From VRUE01 sp963737575 (GTDB lineage Bacteria > Actinomycetota > Thermoleophilia > Solirubrobacterales > 70-9), in NCBI GenBank assembly GCA_963737575.1, contig CAVTTJ010000011.1, positions 1 through 64,000 on the forward strand: a DNA stretch of 64,000 bases, in the 5' to 3' direction. A program made the position numbers and the translations under genes. Shown one piece after another: positions 44,555 to 55,083 of the stretch (positions are counted from its first letter, which is position 1; every line of letters starts with the position of its first letter). The notes under the pieces are model-generated. The model was not told the DNA's origin. It saw nothing but the letters and a program-made list of their open reading frames with translations, and did not search any database.

Positions 44555-45474
44555 GGCGGAGCGCCTCACGGGCCGAGATGTCCAGCAGCGGCGCGCCGGC
44601 GGCCTCGCGCCGCTCGAGGCCGGCGCCGGCGCGCCAACCCTCGATCCGGCCCGCAACCCCGCGGGCGGTCCGATCGCCGAGCACCTGACCCGCGCAGAGA
44701 GCCGCCTCGCAGGCGAGCGCGCGAAGCGCCCGGCCCGGGCGCCGCATCACCCCGTAGCGCCGCAGCATGTAGCCGCGGCTCCAGCCCGTCCGCGCGTACT
44801 TCTCGCCGCTCCCCGCGCCGAGGCTGGAGGAGTAGGCGTGGATCGCCCGGGCATCGGCCGCGAGCCGGCACCGGACCCCCGCCGCCGCCATCCGCAACGC
44901 GAGGTCGAGGTCCTCGTAGTAGAGGAAGATCCGCTCGTCGAAGCCGCCGACCGCCTCGAAGGCGGACCGCGAGTAGAGCGCCGCGCCGCCCGTCGGCCCG
45001 AGCGGATCGGGCGCCGAGGCGGCGCTCGCGACCGGCTCGCCGTGGAGGTAGTCGAACCCCATCAGGGTCTCGTCGGCGACGACTCCGGCCGAGTCGATCA
45101 GGCCCGGGTCGCGTTCCTGGAGCAGGACGCCGGCGACCGAGTCGGCGCCTCCGGCCCGGGCCTCGAGCATCGCCTCGATCAGCCGCGGCTCGCACTCGAT
45201 GTCGTTGTTGAGAAGGATCACCGGGTCGGCGGGGCGGGCGGCGACGGCCCGGTTGATGGCCGGCCCGAACCCCAGGTTCTTCGCCGAGCTCGACAATCTC
45301 GACCTCGCCGAACCGCTCGCGGGCGATGGCGAGGGAGCCGTCCTCGGAGCCGTTGTCGACGAGGACGACGTCCACCGGCCGGGACTGGCCGCGGATGCTC
45401 TCGAGGGTTCGCGGCAGGAACCGCTCCCCGTTCAGGTTCGGGATGAACACCGCCGGCCGCGGGCCCTCAGCCAT
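44532..45474 (-). CDS. GT2 rhamnosyltransferase-like enzyme (one frameshift)
   Basis: Corrected length is about 313 residues. It begins PAVFIPNLNGERFLPRTLES and continues VVLVDNGSEDGSLAI. After +1 near 45285 comes KNLGFGPAINRAVAA, then VILLNNDIECEPRLIEAM, GGAALYSRSAFEAVGGFDE and FLYYEDLDLALRM. This is the WbbL/RfbF pattern of rhamnosyl- and galactofuranosyl-type GT2 enzymes. dTDP-rhamnose genes lie just downstream, so a rhamnosyl donor is plausible. It overlaps the preceding GT2 gene by 8 bases. Confidence 0.8.
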
Positions 45475-46273
45475 TGCCGGAGATCCTGAACAGCGGCGCG
45501 GCCACCGGCGCCAGCCGCCGGTGGTGCTTCTCGATGTAGCGGCGCAGGGAGGGGCCCCTGATCGATTGCATCGTCGGGCGATCGAGCTGGTTGAAGGAGC
45601 CGGCGGCCGCGTGGCCGACCCGGGCCGAGCCGACGAGGAGGTTGTGGAACCCCGCCTCCTCGAGGCGCTTGGCGAGGTCGACGTCCTCGTACCAGAGGAA
45701 GAAGCCGTCGTCGAAACCGCCGATGCGCTCCCAGGTCTCGCGCCGCATCACGAAGCAGGCGCCCGAGGGCTGGCCGACCTCACGGACGACGCCGGGACCG
45801 GGGCTCGGAACCGGCTTCCGCATGAAGGAGCCGGCGAAGATCTGCCCCAGGAGCGCGACCCGGCCCGGCAGCTCGGCGTGGTAGATGTCGTCGTCGCCCT
45901 CGAGCGCCGGCCCGACCATCCCGGCGCGCGGGTCGGCGGCCGCCACCGCGGCGAGCTCGGAGAGGGCAGCCGGCTCCGGCCGGACGTCGGCGTTGCTGAC
46001 GCAGACCATCTCCCCGCTCCCTCCTGCGAGCGCCCGGTTCGCCGCCCTCCCGTAGCCGAGGTTCGAGTCGGCGAGGTCGAGGGTGACGCTGCCCGGAAGC
46101 CCCTCCTCCAGCGCCCGGCGGTCGTCCTCGGAGGAATCGTTGTCGACGATCGTCACAGCCGCAGCGACCCCGTCCGAGGCGAGGAAGGCGCCGGCCGCCG
46201 CCAGGGCCGCGCCGGCCGTGTTCCAGTTGACGATTGCGACGTCGATTGCTGTGGCAGTGGCGCCGCCCGTCAT
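45467..46273 (-). CDS. GT2 rhamnosyltransferase-like enzyme
   Basis: A 268-residue GT2 enzyme, intact in one frame. Motifs: IDVAIVNWNTAGAALAAA, TIVDNDSSEDDRRALEE, SNLGYGRAANRAL, VCVSNADVRPEPAAL, GACFVMRRETWERIGGFDD and FLWYEDVDLAKRL. It is close in type to the WbbL-like enzyme downstream. I chose the ATG at 46273, which leaves about 30 bases before the divergent rmlA; the frame reaches 46300. The divergent arrangement with rmlA links it to rhamnose supply. Confidence 0.85.
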   Translation of the reverse strand: MTGGATATAIDVAIVNWNTAGAALAAAGAFLASDGVAAAVTIVDNDSSEDDRRALEEGLPGSVTLDLADSNLGYGRAANRALAGGSGEMVCVSNADVRPEPAALSELAAVAAADPRAGMVGPALEGDDDIYHAELPGRVALLGQIFAGSFMRKPVPSPGPGVVREVGQPSGACFVMRRETWERIGGFDDGFFLWYEDVDLAKRLEEAGFHNLLVGSARVGHAAAGSFNQLDRPTMQSIRGPSLRRYIEKHHRRLAPVAAPLFRISGNG

Positions 46274-46302
46274 TCGCGACCCGACGATAGCCTCCCGCAA
46301 AC

Positions 46303-47379
46303 GTGCAGGACCTCAAGGGACTGATCCTCTCGGGCGGCGCAGGCACCCGGCTGCGGCCGATCACGCACACCTCGGCGAAGCAGCTCGTGCCCGTCGCCAA
46401 CAAGCCCGTGCTCTTCTACGGGATCGAGGCCCTGGTCGAGGCCGGGATCGAGGAGATCGGGATCATCATCGCCCCCGAGACCGGCGGCGAGATCCAGGAG
46501 GCGGCCGGCGACGGGTCGCGGTTCGGGGCCCGGATCACCTACATCCTCCAGGACGAGCCCGCGGGCCTCGCCCACGCGGTCCTCACCGCGCGGGAGTACC
46601 TCGGCGACTCGCCGTTCGTGATGTACCTCGGCGACAACCTCCTCGCCGACGGCCTCGGCAGCCTGGTCGAGACCTTCCGCGCCGAGGAGCCCGATGCGCT
46701 GATCCTCCTCACTCCGGTCTCAGACCCCCAGTCCTACGGGGTCGCCGAGCTCGAGGGAGAGCGGGTCGTGCGGCTGATCGAGAAGCCGAAGGACCCGCCT
46801 TCGAACCTCGCCCTCGTCGGCGTCTACCTGTTCTCGCCGGCGATTTTCGCCGCCGCCGAGGCGCTCGAGCCCTCCTGGCGCGGGGAGCTCGAGATCACCG
46901 AGGCGATCCAGGGTCTGATCGACGACGGCCACACCGTCCGCTCGGAGGTCGTCACCGGCTGGTGGAAGGACACGGGCCAGCTCGCCGACATGCTCGAGGC
47001 CAACCGCCTCGTCCTCGAGGAGATCGAGGGCAGCCTCGACGGCGAGGTCGACGAGGACTCGCGGGTCGAGGGGCGGGTCGTGCTCGGCGAGGGGGCCACG
47101 CTGCGGCGCTCGGTCGTACGCGGCCCGGCGGTGATCGGCGCCGGCGCCGACATCGAGGACGCCTACATCGGCCCCTACACCTCGATCGGCGACGACGTCC
47201 ATATCCGCCGCTCCGAGGTCGAGCACTCGATCGTCCTCTCGGGAGCCGTGGTCGAGGACCTCGGAACGCGGATGGAGGCGAGCCTGCTCGGCCGCAACGT
47301 GAAGCTGACCCGCAGCGACGGGATGCCGAAGACGCTCCGTCTCCTGGTCGGCGACAACTGCGAGATCAAGCTCATCTGA
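46303..47379 (+). CDS. rmlA: Glucose-1-phosphate thymidylyltransferase (long RmlA type)
   Basis: A 358-residue protein. The N-terminal nucleotidyltransferase has GLILSGGAGTRLRPITHTSA (dNTP-binding G-x-G-T-R-L) and GDNLLADG. The C-terminal ~110 residues are a left-handed beta helix (ATLRRSVVRGPAVIGAGADI). Length and second domain place it in the longer RmlA group, some of which also take other sugars. It makes dTDP-glucose, the first step of dTDP-L-rhamnose. It starts with GTG and diverges from a GT2 gene. Confidence 0.9.
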   Translation: MQDLKGLILSGGAGTRLRPITHTSAKQLVPVANKPVLFYGIEALVEAGIEEIGIIIAPETGGEIQEAAGDGSRFGARITYILQDEPAGLAHAVLTAREYLGDSPFVMYLGDNLLADGLGSLVETFRAEEPDALILLTPVSDPQSYGVAELEGERVVRLIEKPKDPPSNLALVGVYLFSPAIFAAAEALEPSWRGELEITEAIQGLIDDGHTVRSEVVTGWWKDTGQLADMLEANRLVLEEIEGSLDGEVDEDSRVEGRVVLGEGATLRRSVVRGPAVIGAGADIEDAYIGPYTSIGDDVHIRRSEVEHSIVLSGAVVEDLGTRMEASLLGRNVKLTRSDGMPKTLRLLVGDNCEIKLI

Positions 47380-47384
47380 GCGCT

Positions 47385-47430
47385 CGATTGGTCACTTGTG
47401 CACACCAGGGGGTGCTCAATCGACCAATCG
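47385..47430 (+). repeat. Long imperfect hairpin between rmlA and rmlD
   Basis: CGATTGGTC (47385-47393) and GACCAATCG (47422-47430) are a perfect 9-bp inverted repeat. Between them TTG/CAA and GCAC/GTGC can pair too, so the RNA could fold as one long interrupted hairpin. No T run follows. It may be an attenuator, an mRNA-processing or stability element, or a regulator-binding palindrome for the rhamnose genes. Confidence 0.5.
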
Positions 47431-47531
47431 CGGGGTCGCGGGTCATGCCCGAGTACCGCATCGTCTCGGAGCAGGACTAACTAGCCTGTCCGGCTGATGC
47501 GGATCGTCGCGACCAAGACAGGATCGAGCCG

Positions 47532-48398
47532 ATGAAGGTGCTGGTCACCGGCGCAGCGGGGATGCTCGGCCGCGATGTGATGCTGGCCGCGGGCAACGCC
47601 GGCCACGACGTCGTCGGCTTCGGCCGCGCCGAGCTCGACATCGCCGACGCCGCCGCGGTGGTGAAGAAATTCGAGTTCGAGCGGCCCGACGTCGTCATCA
47701 ACTGCGCCGCCTGGACCGACGTCGACGGCGCCGAGGAGGCCGAGGAGGCGGCGATGGCGGTCAACCGCGAGGGGGCGGGCAACGTGGCCGCCGCCGCCGC
47801 CGAGCACGGCGCCAGCGTCGTCTACGTCTCCAGCGACTACGTCTTCGACGGCGCCAAGGGCGAGCCCTACGTCGAGACCGACCAGCCGGCGCCGCTCTCG
47901 GCCTACGGCCGCACGAAGCTGGCCGGGGAGGACGCGACCACAGCCGCCAACAAGCGCCACTTCATCGTCCGCTCCTCGTGGCTTTTCGGCGTCGGCGGCG
48001 GCAACTTCGTCGAGACGATGCTGCGCCTCGCCGCCGATCACGGCGAGGTCCTCGTCGTCCGCGATCAGGTCGGCTCGCCGACCTACACCTGGCACCTGGC
48101 CTACGGCCTCGTCCGCCTGATCGAGGGCGTCGAGTTCGGGATCCACCACATGGCCGCGGAGGGCTCGTGCTCCTGGTACGAGTTCGCGCGGGAGATCTTC
48201 GAGCAGGCCAAGGTCGAGTGCAAGGTGATGTCGGCGACGACGGAGATGCTCGGCCGCCCGGCGCCCCGCCCCGCCTTCTCGGCCCTGGTCAGCCAGCGCC
48301 GGCACGCGATCCGGCTGCCCCCCTGGCAGGACGGGCTCGCCGGCTATCTGGCGCAGCGCAGCGACGGAGAGAGGCGGCATGAGCGGCGAGGGATTCGC
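47532..48398 (+). CDS. rmlD: dTDP-4-dehydrorhamnose reductase
   Basis: About 285 residues. NAD(P)-binding motif VTGAAGMLGRDVM, INCAAWTDVDGAEE, catalytic YGRTK region (PLSAYGRTKLAGED) and SSDYVFDG are typical of RmlD, which makes dTDP-L-rhamnose. As sequenced, its frame has no stop before rmlB and would fuse the two. An ATGA at 48399-48402 in the +1 frame, with frameshifts all around, suggests that its stop overlaps the rmlB start and was hidden by an inserted base. Confidence 0.9.
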
Positions 48399-49383
48399 AT
48401 GAGGATCCTGGTGACGGGCGCGGCCGGCTTCATCGGCTCGACCTACGTGCAGGCTGATCGGCGAGGAGCACGAGGTCAGGGTGCTCGACAAGCTCACCTA
48501 CGCGGGCCGCCGCGAGAACCTGCCCGAGGGGACCGACCTCGTCGTCGGTGGGATCGAGGACCCGAAGGCCGTCCGCGAGGCGATGGAGGGATGCGACGCG
48601 GTCGTCAACTTCGCCGCCGAGTCCCACGTCGACCGCTCGATCGACGACCAGGACGCCTTCGCCCGCACCCACGTGATCGGCACCGGCACCCTGCTCGACG
48701 CCGCCCGCGAGCTCGGAGTCGGCCGCTACCTGCAGGTCTCCACCGACGAGGTCTACGGCTCGATCGAGTCCGGCTCGTTCACCGAGACCTCGCCGCTCGA
48801 CCCCTCCTCGCCCTACTCGGCGACCAAGGCGGCCGGCGACCTGCTGGTCTCCGCCCACGTCCACACCTACGGGGTCGAGGCCTCGATCGTCCGCGGCTCC
48901 AACAACTACGGCCCGCGCCAGTACCCGGAGAAGCTGATTCCGCTGATGGTCCTGAACGCGATCCACGGCGACTCGCTGCCCGTCTACGGCGACGGCCGCC
49001 AGGTCCGCAACTGGCTCTTCGTCGAGGACTTCTGCCGCGGGATCCACACGGTTCTGATGAACGGTCGCCCCGGCGAGGCCTACAACGTCGGCGGCCCCGA
49101 CGAGTGCGAGAACATCGAGGTCGTCCGCCGGGTGATCGAGCTGACCGGCGCCGACGAGTCGCTGATCGAGCACGTCACCGACCGCCCCGGCCACGACCGC
49201 CGCTACTCGCTCGCCTCCGACAAGCTGCGCGAGGAGCTCGGCTGGGAGGCGCAGGTCCACTTCGACGAGGGCATCGAGCGGACCGTGAACTGGTACCGCG
49301 AGAACGAGGAGTGGTGGGGGCCGATCCGCTCCGGCGAGTACCGCGCCTACTACGAGAAGCAGTACGGCAGGGCCCTCGGCTGA
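48399..49383 (+). CDS. rmlB: dTDP-glucose 4,6-dehydratase (one frameshift)
   Basis: About 328 residues. MRILVTGAAGFIGSTYV is in one frame. A +1 base near 48450 leads to LIGEEHEVRVLDKLTYAG. NFAAESHVDRSIDDQDAF, VSTDEVYGSIE (Asp-Glu catalytic pair), YSATKAAGD (catalytic Tyr-Lys) and NNYGPRQYPEKLIPL identify RmlB. It is the second enzyme of dTDP-rhamnose synthesis. Its stop overlaps the rmlC start (TGATG). Confidence 0.9.
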
Positions 49384-49940
49384 TGCCCGACCGGCTCCCG
49401 ACCGAGCTCGAGGGGGTCGTGCTGCTGGAGCCGGCGGTCCACGGCGACGAGCGCGGCTTCATGGTCGAGACCTACCGGCGCGACGCCTGGGCCGAGCTCG
49501 GGGTCGACGTCGAGTTCGTCCAGCAGAACCACTCGCGCTCCTCGAAGGGGACCCTGCGGGGACTCCACTTCCAGACCGATCCCGGGCAGGCGAAGCTCGT
49601 CCGCTGTGCCCGCGGCGCGATCCTCGACGTCGCGGTCGACCTGCGCCGCGGCTCGCCGACCTTCGGCCGCTGGGAGGGCCACGTCCTCGACGACGAGCGC
49701 CACCGCCAGCTCTTCGTCCCGGTCGGGTTCGGGCACGGGTTCGCCGTCCTCAGCGACGTCGCCGACGTCGCCTATCTGCTCTCGAGCGTCTATGACCCGG
49801 CGACCGAGGCGGGGATCGCCTGGGACGACCCCGACGTCGGCGTCGAGTGGGGCGTCGAGGACCCGCTGCTCTCCGAGCGCGACAGGGAGGCTCCGCGCCT
49901 CGCCGAGGTCGCCGGCGAGCTGCCCTTCGAGTACGCGTGA
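49383..49940 (+). CDS. rmlC: dTDP-4-dehydrorhamnose 3,5-epimerase
   Basis: A 185-residue cupin enzyme, intact. EPAVHGDERGFMVETYR, QNHSRSSKGTLRGLHFQ (with the catalytic His) and LFVPVGFGHGFAVLSD match RmlC. It completes the four-gene pathway rmlA-rmlD-rmlB-rmlC in this cluster. The order A, D, B, C is unusual but complete. The stop overlaps a GTG start of the next gene (GTGA). Confidence 0.92.
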   Translation: MPDRLPTELEGVVLLEPAVHGDERGFMVETYRRDAWAELGVDVEFVQQNHSRSSKGTLRGLHFQTDPGQAKLVRCARGAILDVAVDLRRGSPTFGRWEGHVLDDERHRQLFVPVGFGHGFAVLSDVADVAYLLSSVYDPATEAGIAWDDPDVGVEWGVEDPLLSERDREAPRLAEVAGELPFEYA

Positions 49941-50759
49941 GGGCGAGGGCGCTCTACCTGGCGAAGGCGCTCGCCCGCCGCGTCCTCTTCGCTCCGGCCG
50001 ATCTGATCGCCCGCCTGCGCCGCGGCGACGGCGACCCGGTGCCACCCCGCGGCCTCTCGTTCGTCGGCGAGGGCGACTTCCTCGCCACCGGGCGCGAGTT
50101 CCTCGCCCACTTCACCGAGCTCGGCGGCCTGCGGCCCTCCGACCGGGTCCTCGACATCGGCTGCGGGATCGGCCGGATGGCGATCCCGCTGACCGGCTAC
50201 CTCGAGGGCGGCTCCTACGCCGGATTCGACGTCGGCCGGGCGATGATCCGCTGGTGCCGGGGCAACATCACCCCGCGCCACCCCGAGTTCGAGTTCGAGT
50301 GGGCGCCGATCCACAACGCCAAGTACAACCCGTTCGGGACCGTCTCGGCGACCGAGTTCCGGTTTCCCTATCCCGACTCATCGTTCGACTTCGCCTTCGC
50401 GACGTCGCTCTTCACCCATCTCGTTCGCGACGAGGTCGGCCACTACCTGGGGGAGACCGCCCGCGTGCTCAGGCCCGGGGGCGCCTGCCTCCTCACCTTC
50501 TTCCTGCTGACGCCGCGCTCCCGGTCCGAGATCGCCGCGGGGAGGGCGGCGCTGTCCTTCACCCATCCGGTCGAGGGTGGCGCGACGACCGATCCCGGCC
50601 GGCCCGAGGAGGCGATCGCCTTCGAGGTCGGCGAGGTGCGGGCGATGCTCGCCGAGGCCGGGCTCGCCGTCCGCGAGCCGCCCCACCCCGGGCAGCTGGT
50701 CGAACGAGCCCGGCGCCGCCGGCTACCAGGACATCATCGTCGCGACCGCGTCGCGCTGA
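49937..50759 (+). CDS. SAM-dependent methyltransferase (one frameshift)
   Basis: About 273 residues. RVLDIGCGIGRMAIPL is motif I, FDFAFATSLFTHLVRDEV and VLRPGGACLLTFFLL follow. A +1 shift near 50712 leads to the corrected end GAAGYQDIIVATAS. It is translationally coupled to rmlC, so a rhamnose-containing polymer or its precursor is a plausible substrate (inference). Its 3' end overlaps the convergent GT2 gene. Confidence 0.75.
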
Positions 50760-51610
50760 CCGCGAGGCTGGCAAGCAGTTTGGCGCCGATTCCCGCGTAG
50801 ACGGCGCGTTGAGCAGCGGGTTGTGCTCGGGGGCGTCGAAGCGCCGGTAGAAGCGGCCCATGCCGCGATGGAAGGCGATCTCCTGGCGGGACGCCCGCCG
50901 GCCGCCGCTCGAGCCGCCCTTGACGTGGAGGGCGACCGCCGGCCGGCTCGTAGAAGACCTTCCAGCCCGCCTCCCAGAAGCGCCGGCACCAGTCGAGGTC
51001 CTCCATGTAGAGCCAGTAGCCCTCGTCGAGCAGGCCGACCTCGCGAACCGCCTCGGCCCGGCAGAGCATGAAGGCGCCGTTGACGGCGTCGACCTCGCCC
51101 GGCTCGTCGTCGCCGAGGTGGGTCGCCCGGTACTGGCTGAGCGCGGCGGGGGCGTCGTCGCCGCGGCCGACGCCGGTGAAGTGGGCGAGGGCGCTGAGCG
51201 GGGTCGGGAAGGAGCGCTTCGCGGCGTGGTCGAGCTCGCCCGACTCGGTCAGCAGCTTGCACCCGACCATCCCGATCCGCGGGTCGGAGCGCAGCCGGGC
51301 GAGGGCGGTGTCGAGGGTCCCGGCGTAGACCTCGGTGTCGGGGTTGAGGAGCAGGACCGCGTCGGCGCCGCGCCTCGCGCAGGACGAGGTTGTTGGCCGC
51401 GGAGAAGCCGATGTTCTCGCAGCGGATCAGCCGCACCCGCGGGAACTCGCGCTCGACCATGTCCGGGGTCGCGTCGGGGCTGCCGCTGTCGACGACGGTG
51501 ACCCGGCATCTCGCCGCTCGCCGGGTGCTCCTCGAGCGATCGCAGGCAGCGCCGCAGCAGCTCCTCGGCGCCGTGGCTGACGACGATCGTCTCGAGGTCC
51601 GATCGCGCTC
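50734..51610 (-). CDS. GT2 rhamnosyltransferase-like enzyme (several frameshifts)
   Basis: Pieces in three frames: ETIVVSHGAEELLRRCL at the start, then FPRVRLIRCENIGFSAANNL, and MVGCKLLTESGELDH with EVDAVNGAFMLCRAEAVREV and WLYMEDLDWCRRFWEAGW. The end is AGIGAKLLASLAVSAT. This is a WbbL-type GT2 enzyme of about 290 residues. At least four shifts interrupt it, so exact residues are uncertain. The start overlaps the stop of the sugar transferase upstream. Confidence 0.7.
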
Positions 51611-53117
51611 AGTAGGCGCCGTCGCCGCGGACGATCGCCCGCGGCGTGCGCAGCAGGATCGCCAGGTCGCCGGCGATCGAGAGGTTGTCGAGGTAGTCGC
51701 GCTCCATCGCCAGCCGCTCCTCGAAGGTGAGGTCGCCGCGGCCGTAGACCTGCATCGGCCCGGTCAGCCCCGGCTTGACCGCGAGCCGGACGCGCTGGCG
51801 CTCGTCGTAGAGGGCGACGACCGCCTCCTCCTCGGGCCGCGGCCCGACCAGCGACATGTCGCCGCGCAGCACGTTGAACAGCTGCGGCAGCTCGTCGAGG
51901 CTGGTGCGGCGCAGGCAGCCGGCCCGAGCGGGTCACCCGCGGGTCGTCGGGGATCTTGAAGGCCGGCTCCTCGAGCTGCTCGAGGTCGACCAGCTCGCCC
52001 AGCCGCTCCTCGGCGTCGGCGACCATCGTGCGGAACTTCAGCATCGTGAACGGCTCGCCGTCCTTGCCGGCGCGGCGCTGGCGGAAGAGGACCGGGCGGC
52101 CGGAGTCGATCAGGATGAGCGAGCGCGATCGCCAGCAGCAGCGGCGAGAGCAGGATCAGCAGCAGCGCCGGAGACGACGATGTCCATCGCCCGCTTCATC
52201 GCCAGCGTCGAGCGCGGCGGGTCGGAGAAGCGGAAGTCGAGCACCGGCAGCTCGGCGAGCCGGTTGAGCTCGATCCCGGGGCCGAGCAGGCCGTAGTGCT
52301 GGGGCAGGAAGGTGAGCCCGAGCCCGGCCGCCTTGCACTCCTCGATCAGCCGCTCGGCCGCCGGCTCGCTCATCTCCTGCTCGGTGACGACCACCCGCTC
52401 GATCGCGTGCTCGCGCGGCGACCCGCGCGATGTCGGCGACCGAGCCCAGCCGCGGCAGCGTCGCTGCGCCGGCCTCGTCTCGGCCGGCGGAGAGGTAGCC
52501 GACCAGCTCGCAGGCGCGCCTCGGGATGGGTCGACGACCCGCCGGGCGACCAGCGTCGGCGGCCTGCGGCCGGGCCGATCACGATGCCCGGTCGCGACGC
52601 CCGTCAGCGCGGTGCCAGAGGAAGCGGAGCACGGCGCGCAGCGACGAAGCTGCCGACGAGGGCGCCGACGCCGACGAGGATCGCGCTGCTCGCCGAGAGC
52701 GGCCCGACCGGGCTGAGCGCCAGCAGGCCGTCGAGCGCGAGCGTGCCGAGGGCGCTGGCCGAGACCAGCGCGGGCAGCTCGTCGAGGGTGCTGTGGCGGA
52801 TCCGCCGGTGGTCGTTGTCGTAGAGGCCGTGGAGCTTGAGGACGAGGATCCAGACCGGGCTGAAGAGCATCGCCCAGAAGAGCGTCGCGACGTCGGTGCT
52901 CGGCGGTCGCCGCGGTCGCGACGCAGAGCGCCGCGACCAGCGCCAGCCAGTCGCCGGTGGCGAGCAGGCGGCGCAGCAGCGCGCCGCGGCGCCGCGAGCT
53001 CGCTCGGCCCGGTCAGCCCGAGCCGGCTGCCGGCTCGGTCCGGGCGCCGGTCGGCGGCTCTGCCGCGGCCGTCCGGCGCCGTGCGCGGTCGTCGCTTCGC
53101 TCGGTCTCGGCGCTCAT
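51609..53117 (-). CDS. Polyprenyl-phosphate sugar-1-phosphate transferase (WcaJ/WbaP type, many frameshifts)
   Basis: About 495 residues once joined. An N-terminal membrane part includes LKLHGLYDNDHRRIRHSTLD, the usual segment of exopolysaccharide glycosylphosphotransferases. A central CoA-binding-like domain (ECKAAGLGLTFLPQHYGLLG) follows, then the catalytic domain: KRAMDIVVS, MLKFRTMVADAEERL, RGDMSLVGPRPEEEAVV (Pro-Arg-Pro-Glu) and VKPGLTGPMQVYGRGDLTF. It starts synthesis of a lipid-linked repeat unit by putting the first sugar phosphate on undecaprenyl phosphate. More than six shifts interrupt it. Start ATGA at 53117 overlaps the ligase stop. Confidence 0.75.
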
Positions 53118-55083
53118 CCGCAGTTCCACGCCTTCGCAGGCACGCTCGCGGGTTGAGTCGCCGCGCCGTTCGAGGTCGGCCTGGGCGGCCGCTTCGTCGC
53201 CGGCCTCGTGCTCGACCTCGGAGCGCAGGTAGTAGAGCTGCCAGTTGTGGTCCTCGCGCTCGATCGCCTGGGTGAAGTGGGCGATCGCGGTCGGGTAGTT
53301 CGCCCTGCAGCTCGGCGAGCAGGCCGAGCTGCACGTAGGGCGAGGCCGCCCAGGGCTCGATCGAGCGGGCGCGTTTCGGCGTGGTCGACGGCGCTGCCAG
53401 GTCTGCCGTCGGCGGCCGCCGCTCTGGCTGGCGTCGATCTCGTGGTCGACCAGGAGCGGCCCGATCAGCGCGAGCGCCGCGATCCAGGCGACCGCCAGGC
53501 CGGCGACCGCGAGGCCGAAGCGCCGGCCCTCGCCGCGCGGCGTCGCGGCGCGCGGCCGGCGCGAGCTGCGCGCAGCGGGCGGCGACCAGCACGCCGGCGG
53601 CGAGGAAGAAGACCGCGCCCAGCGCGGCGATCTCCCAGAACCAGTCGAAGGCGGCGCCGACCGCGAAGGCGAGCATCGCCGCGAAGCAGGCCGCGTAGCG
53701 CTCGCGCTGCGGCTGCGCGGCGCGTCGCGCCAGGCGGCAGAAGGCCGGACCAGAGCAGGGACCCGACCAGGGCCAGGACCAGCAGCCCGCCGACCACGCC
53801 GAGCTCGGCGAAGGCCTCCAGGTAGAGCGAGTGGGCGTCGTGGACGGGCAGGTCGATCGAGCGCTGCTGCTCCCAGGAGAACTCGTAGGTGCCGGCGCCG
53901 TGCCCGAGCGAGCGGCTTTTCGCCGAAGGCGTCGATCGCGACCCGCCAGAAGTCGTGGCGGCCGGCGCCGGAGAGCTCGGAGAAGTGCTGCTGCGGGCTG
54001 CTCGGGGAACTGGATGTCGGAGCTGGAGAACTGGTGCCAGGCGCGGCCGCCGACCGCGATCGCGGCGCCGATCGCCGACCAGCGCGGCGACCAGGGCGAT
54101 CCGCCTTCAGCACCGTCGGGCTGCGCGAGAGCGCGACCGCCCGGCCGGTCAGCGCGCCCCTCGCGGCGCTCGAGCCCGCGCAGCGCCGCGAAGAGCGCCG
54201 AGCGCGAGCGCGATCCCGGCGAGCAGGATCAGCAGCACCGTCACCCCCTGGTCGACCGATCGCCTGGCCGGCGAGGTTGTCGGCGAGGCTGTCGCGCGCC
54301 TGCACGGCGAGCACCGCCGGCAGGGCGCCGAGCGCCCCGATCGCCAGCGTCGCCAGCAGCCAGAGCCGGTCGCGGGAGAGGGCGAGCAGGCAGCCCGCGG
54401 CGACGACGAGCGCCAGCAGCCCGCCGCGCGAGTAGGTGAAGTAGAGGGCGAGCAGGACCGCCGGGCATCGACCGCGACCGAGAGCCAGCGCAGCGCGGCC
54501 CAGCGCGGCCCGGCGGCTCATCCAGAGCAGCAGCGCGACGGCGATCCCGAACATCGCCCCGTTGGCGTTCCAGTAGCCGAGCGGGTAGCGCAGGCGCGGC
54601 GCCGGTGCCGAGCGCGTCGCCGACGTCGAGCACATGGGGCAGGAGGCGGCTGCCCGAGCGCCGAGCAGGGCGACGACGAGTCACGGCGATTGCGAGGCCT
54701 TCAGCGAAACGTTGGCGCCTTTCGTCGGTTTGGGCGATGAGGAACGCGGCAAGGAAGAAGCCGAGGTAGACGAGGACGCGGTCCGCCTCGATCACGCTCA
54801 GCTCCACCGACCCCGACCAGAGGGATGAAATTGCCGACACAGAGCGCCAGACCCCCGATCAGCCCGGCCGCCCAGTAGAACGGCCGGCCGAGCGTCGCCG
54901 GCGAGCGCCGCGCCGAGCACGAGCAGGGCGACCACGACCAGCCAGACGGCGAGGCCGGCGATGTGGCGGTCGCTCACGTCGAAGCCCCCGCCGGCCAGCG
55001 CCAGGCCGCACGATCAGGGCGACCGGAGCAAGCAGCGCCGCCGATTGCTCTAACCTTGCGCGCGATGCATCGGGAAGCGCCAT
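53114..55083 (-). CDS. O-antigen-ligase/Wzy-like membrane protein with TPR tail (many frameshifts)
   Basis: About 655 residues when joined. Membrane helices include LVYLGFFLAAFLIAQTDERR and LYFTYSRGGLLALVVAAG. The loop RYPLGYWNANGAMFGI is the Wzy_C-type signature of actinobacterial O-antigen ligase-family proteins. The C-terminus has TPR units (AIAHFTQAIEREDHNWQLYY, then SEVEHEAGDEAAAQ). Such proteins polymerise or ligate lipid-linked sugar chains on the outer face. Frameshifts are extremely dense here, so helix count and exact ends are uncertain. Confidence 0.65.

Noticed and set aside
47532..49940. RmlD-RmlB-RmlC triple fusion
   Set aside because: The continuous frame loses the RmlB sequence after 48450. 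rmlB is in another frame and all three have their own starts, so it arises from inserted bases.
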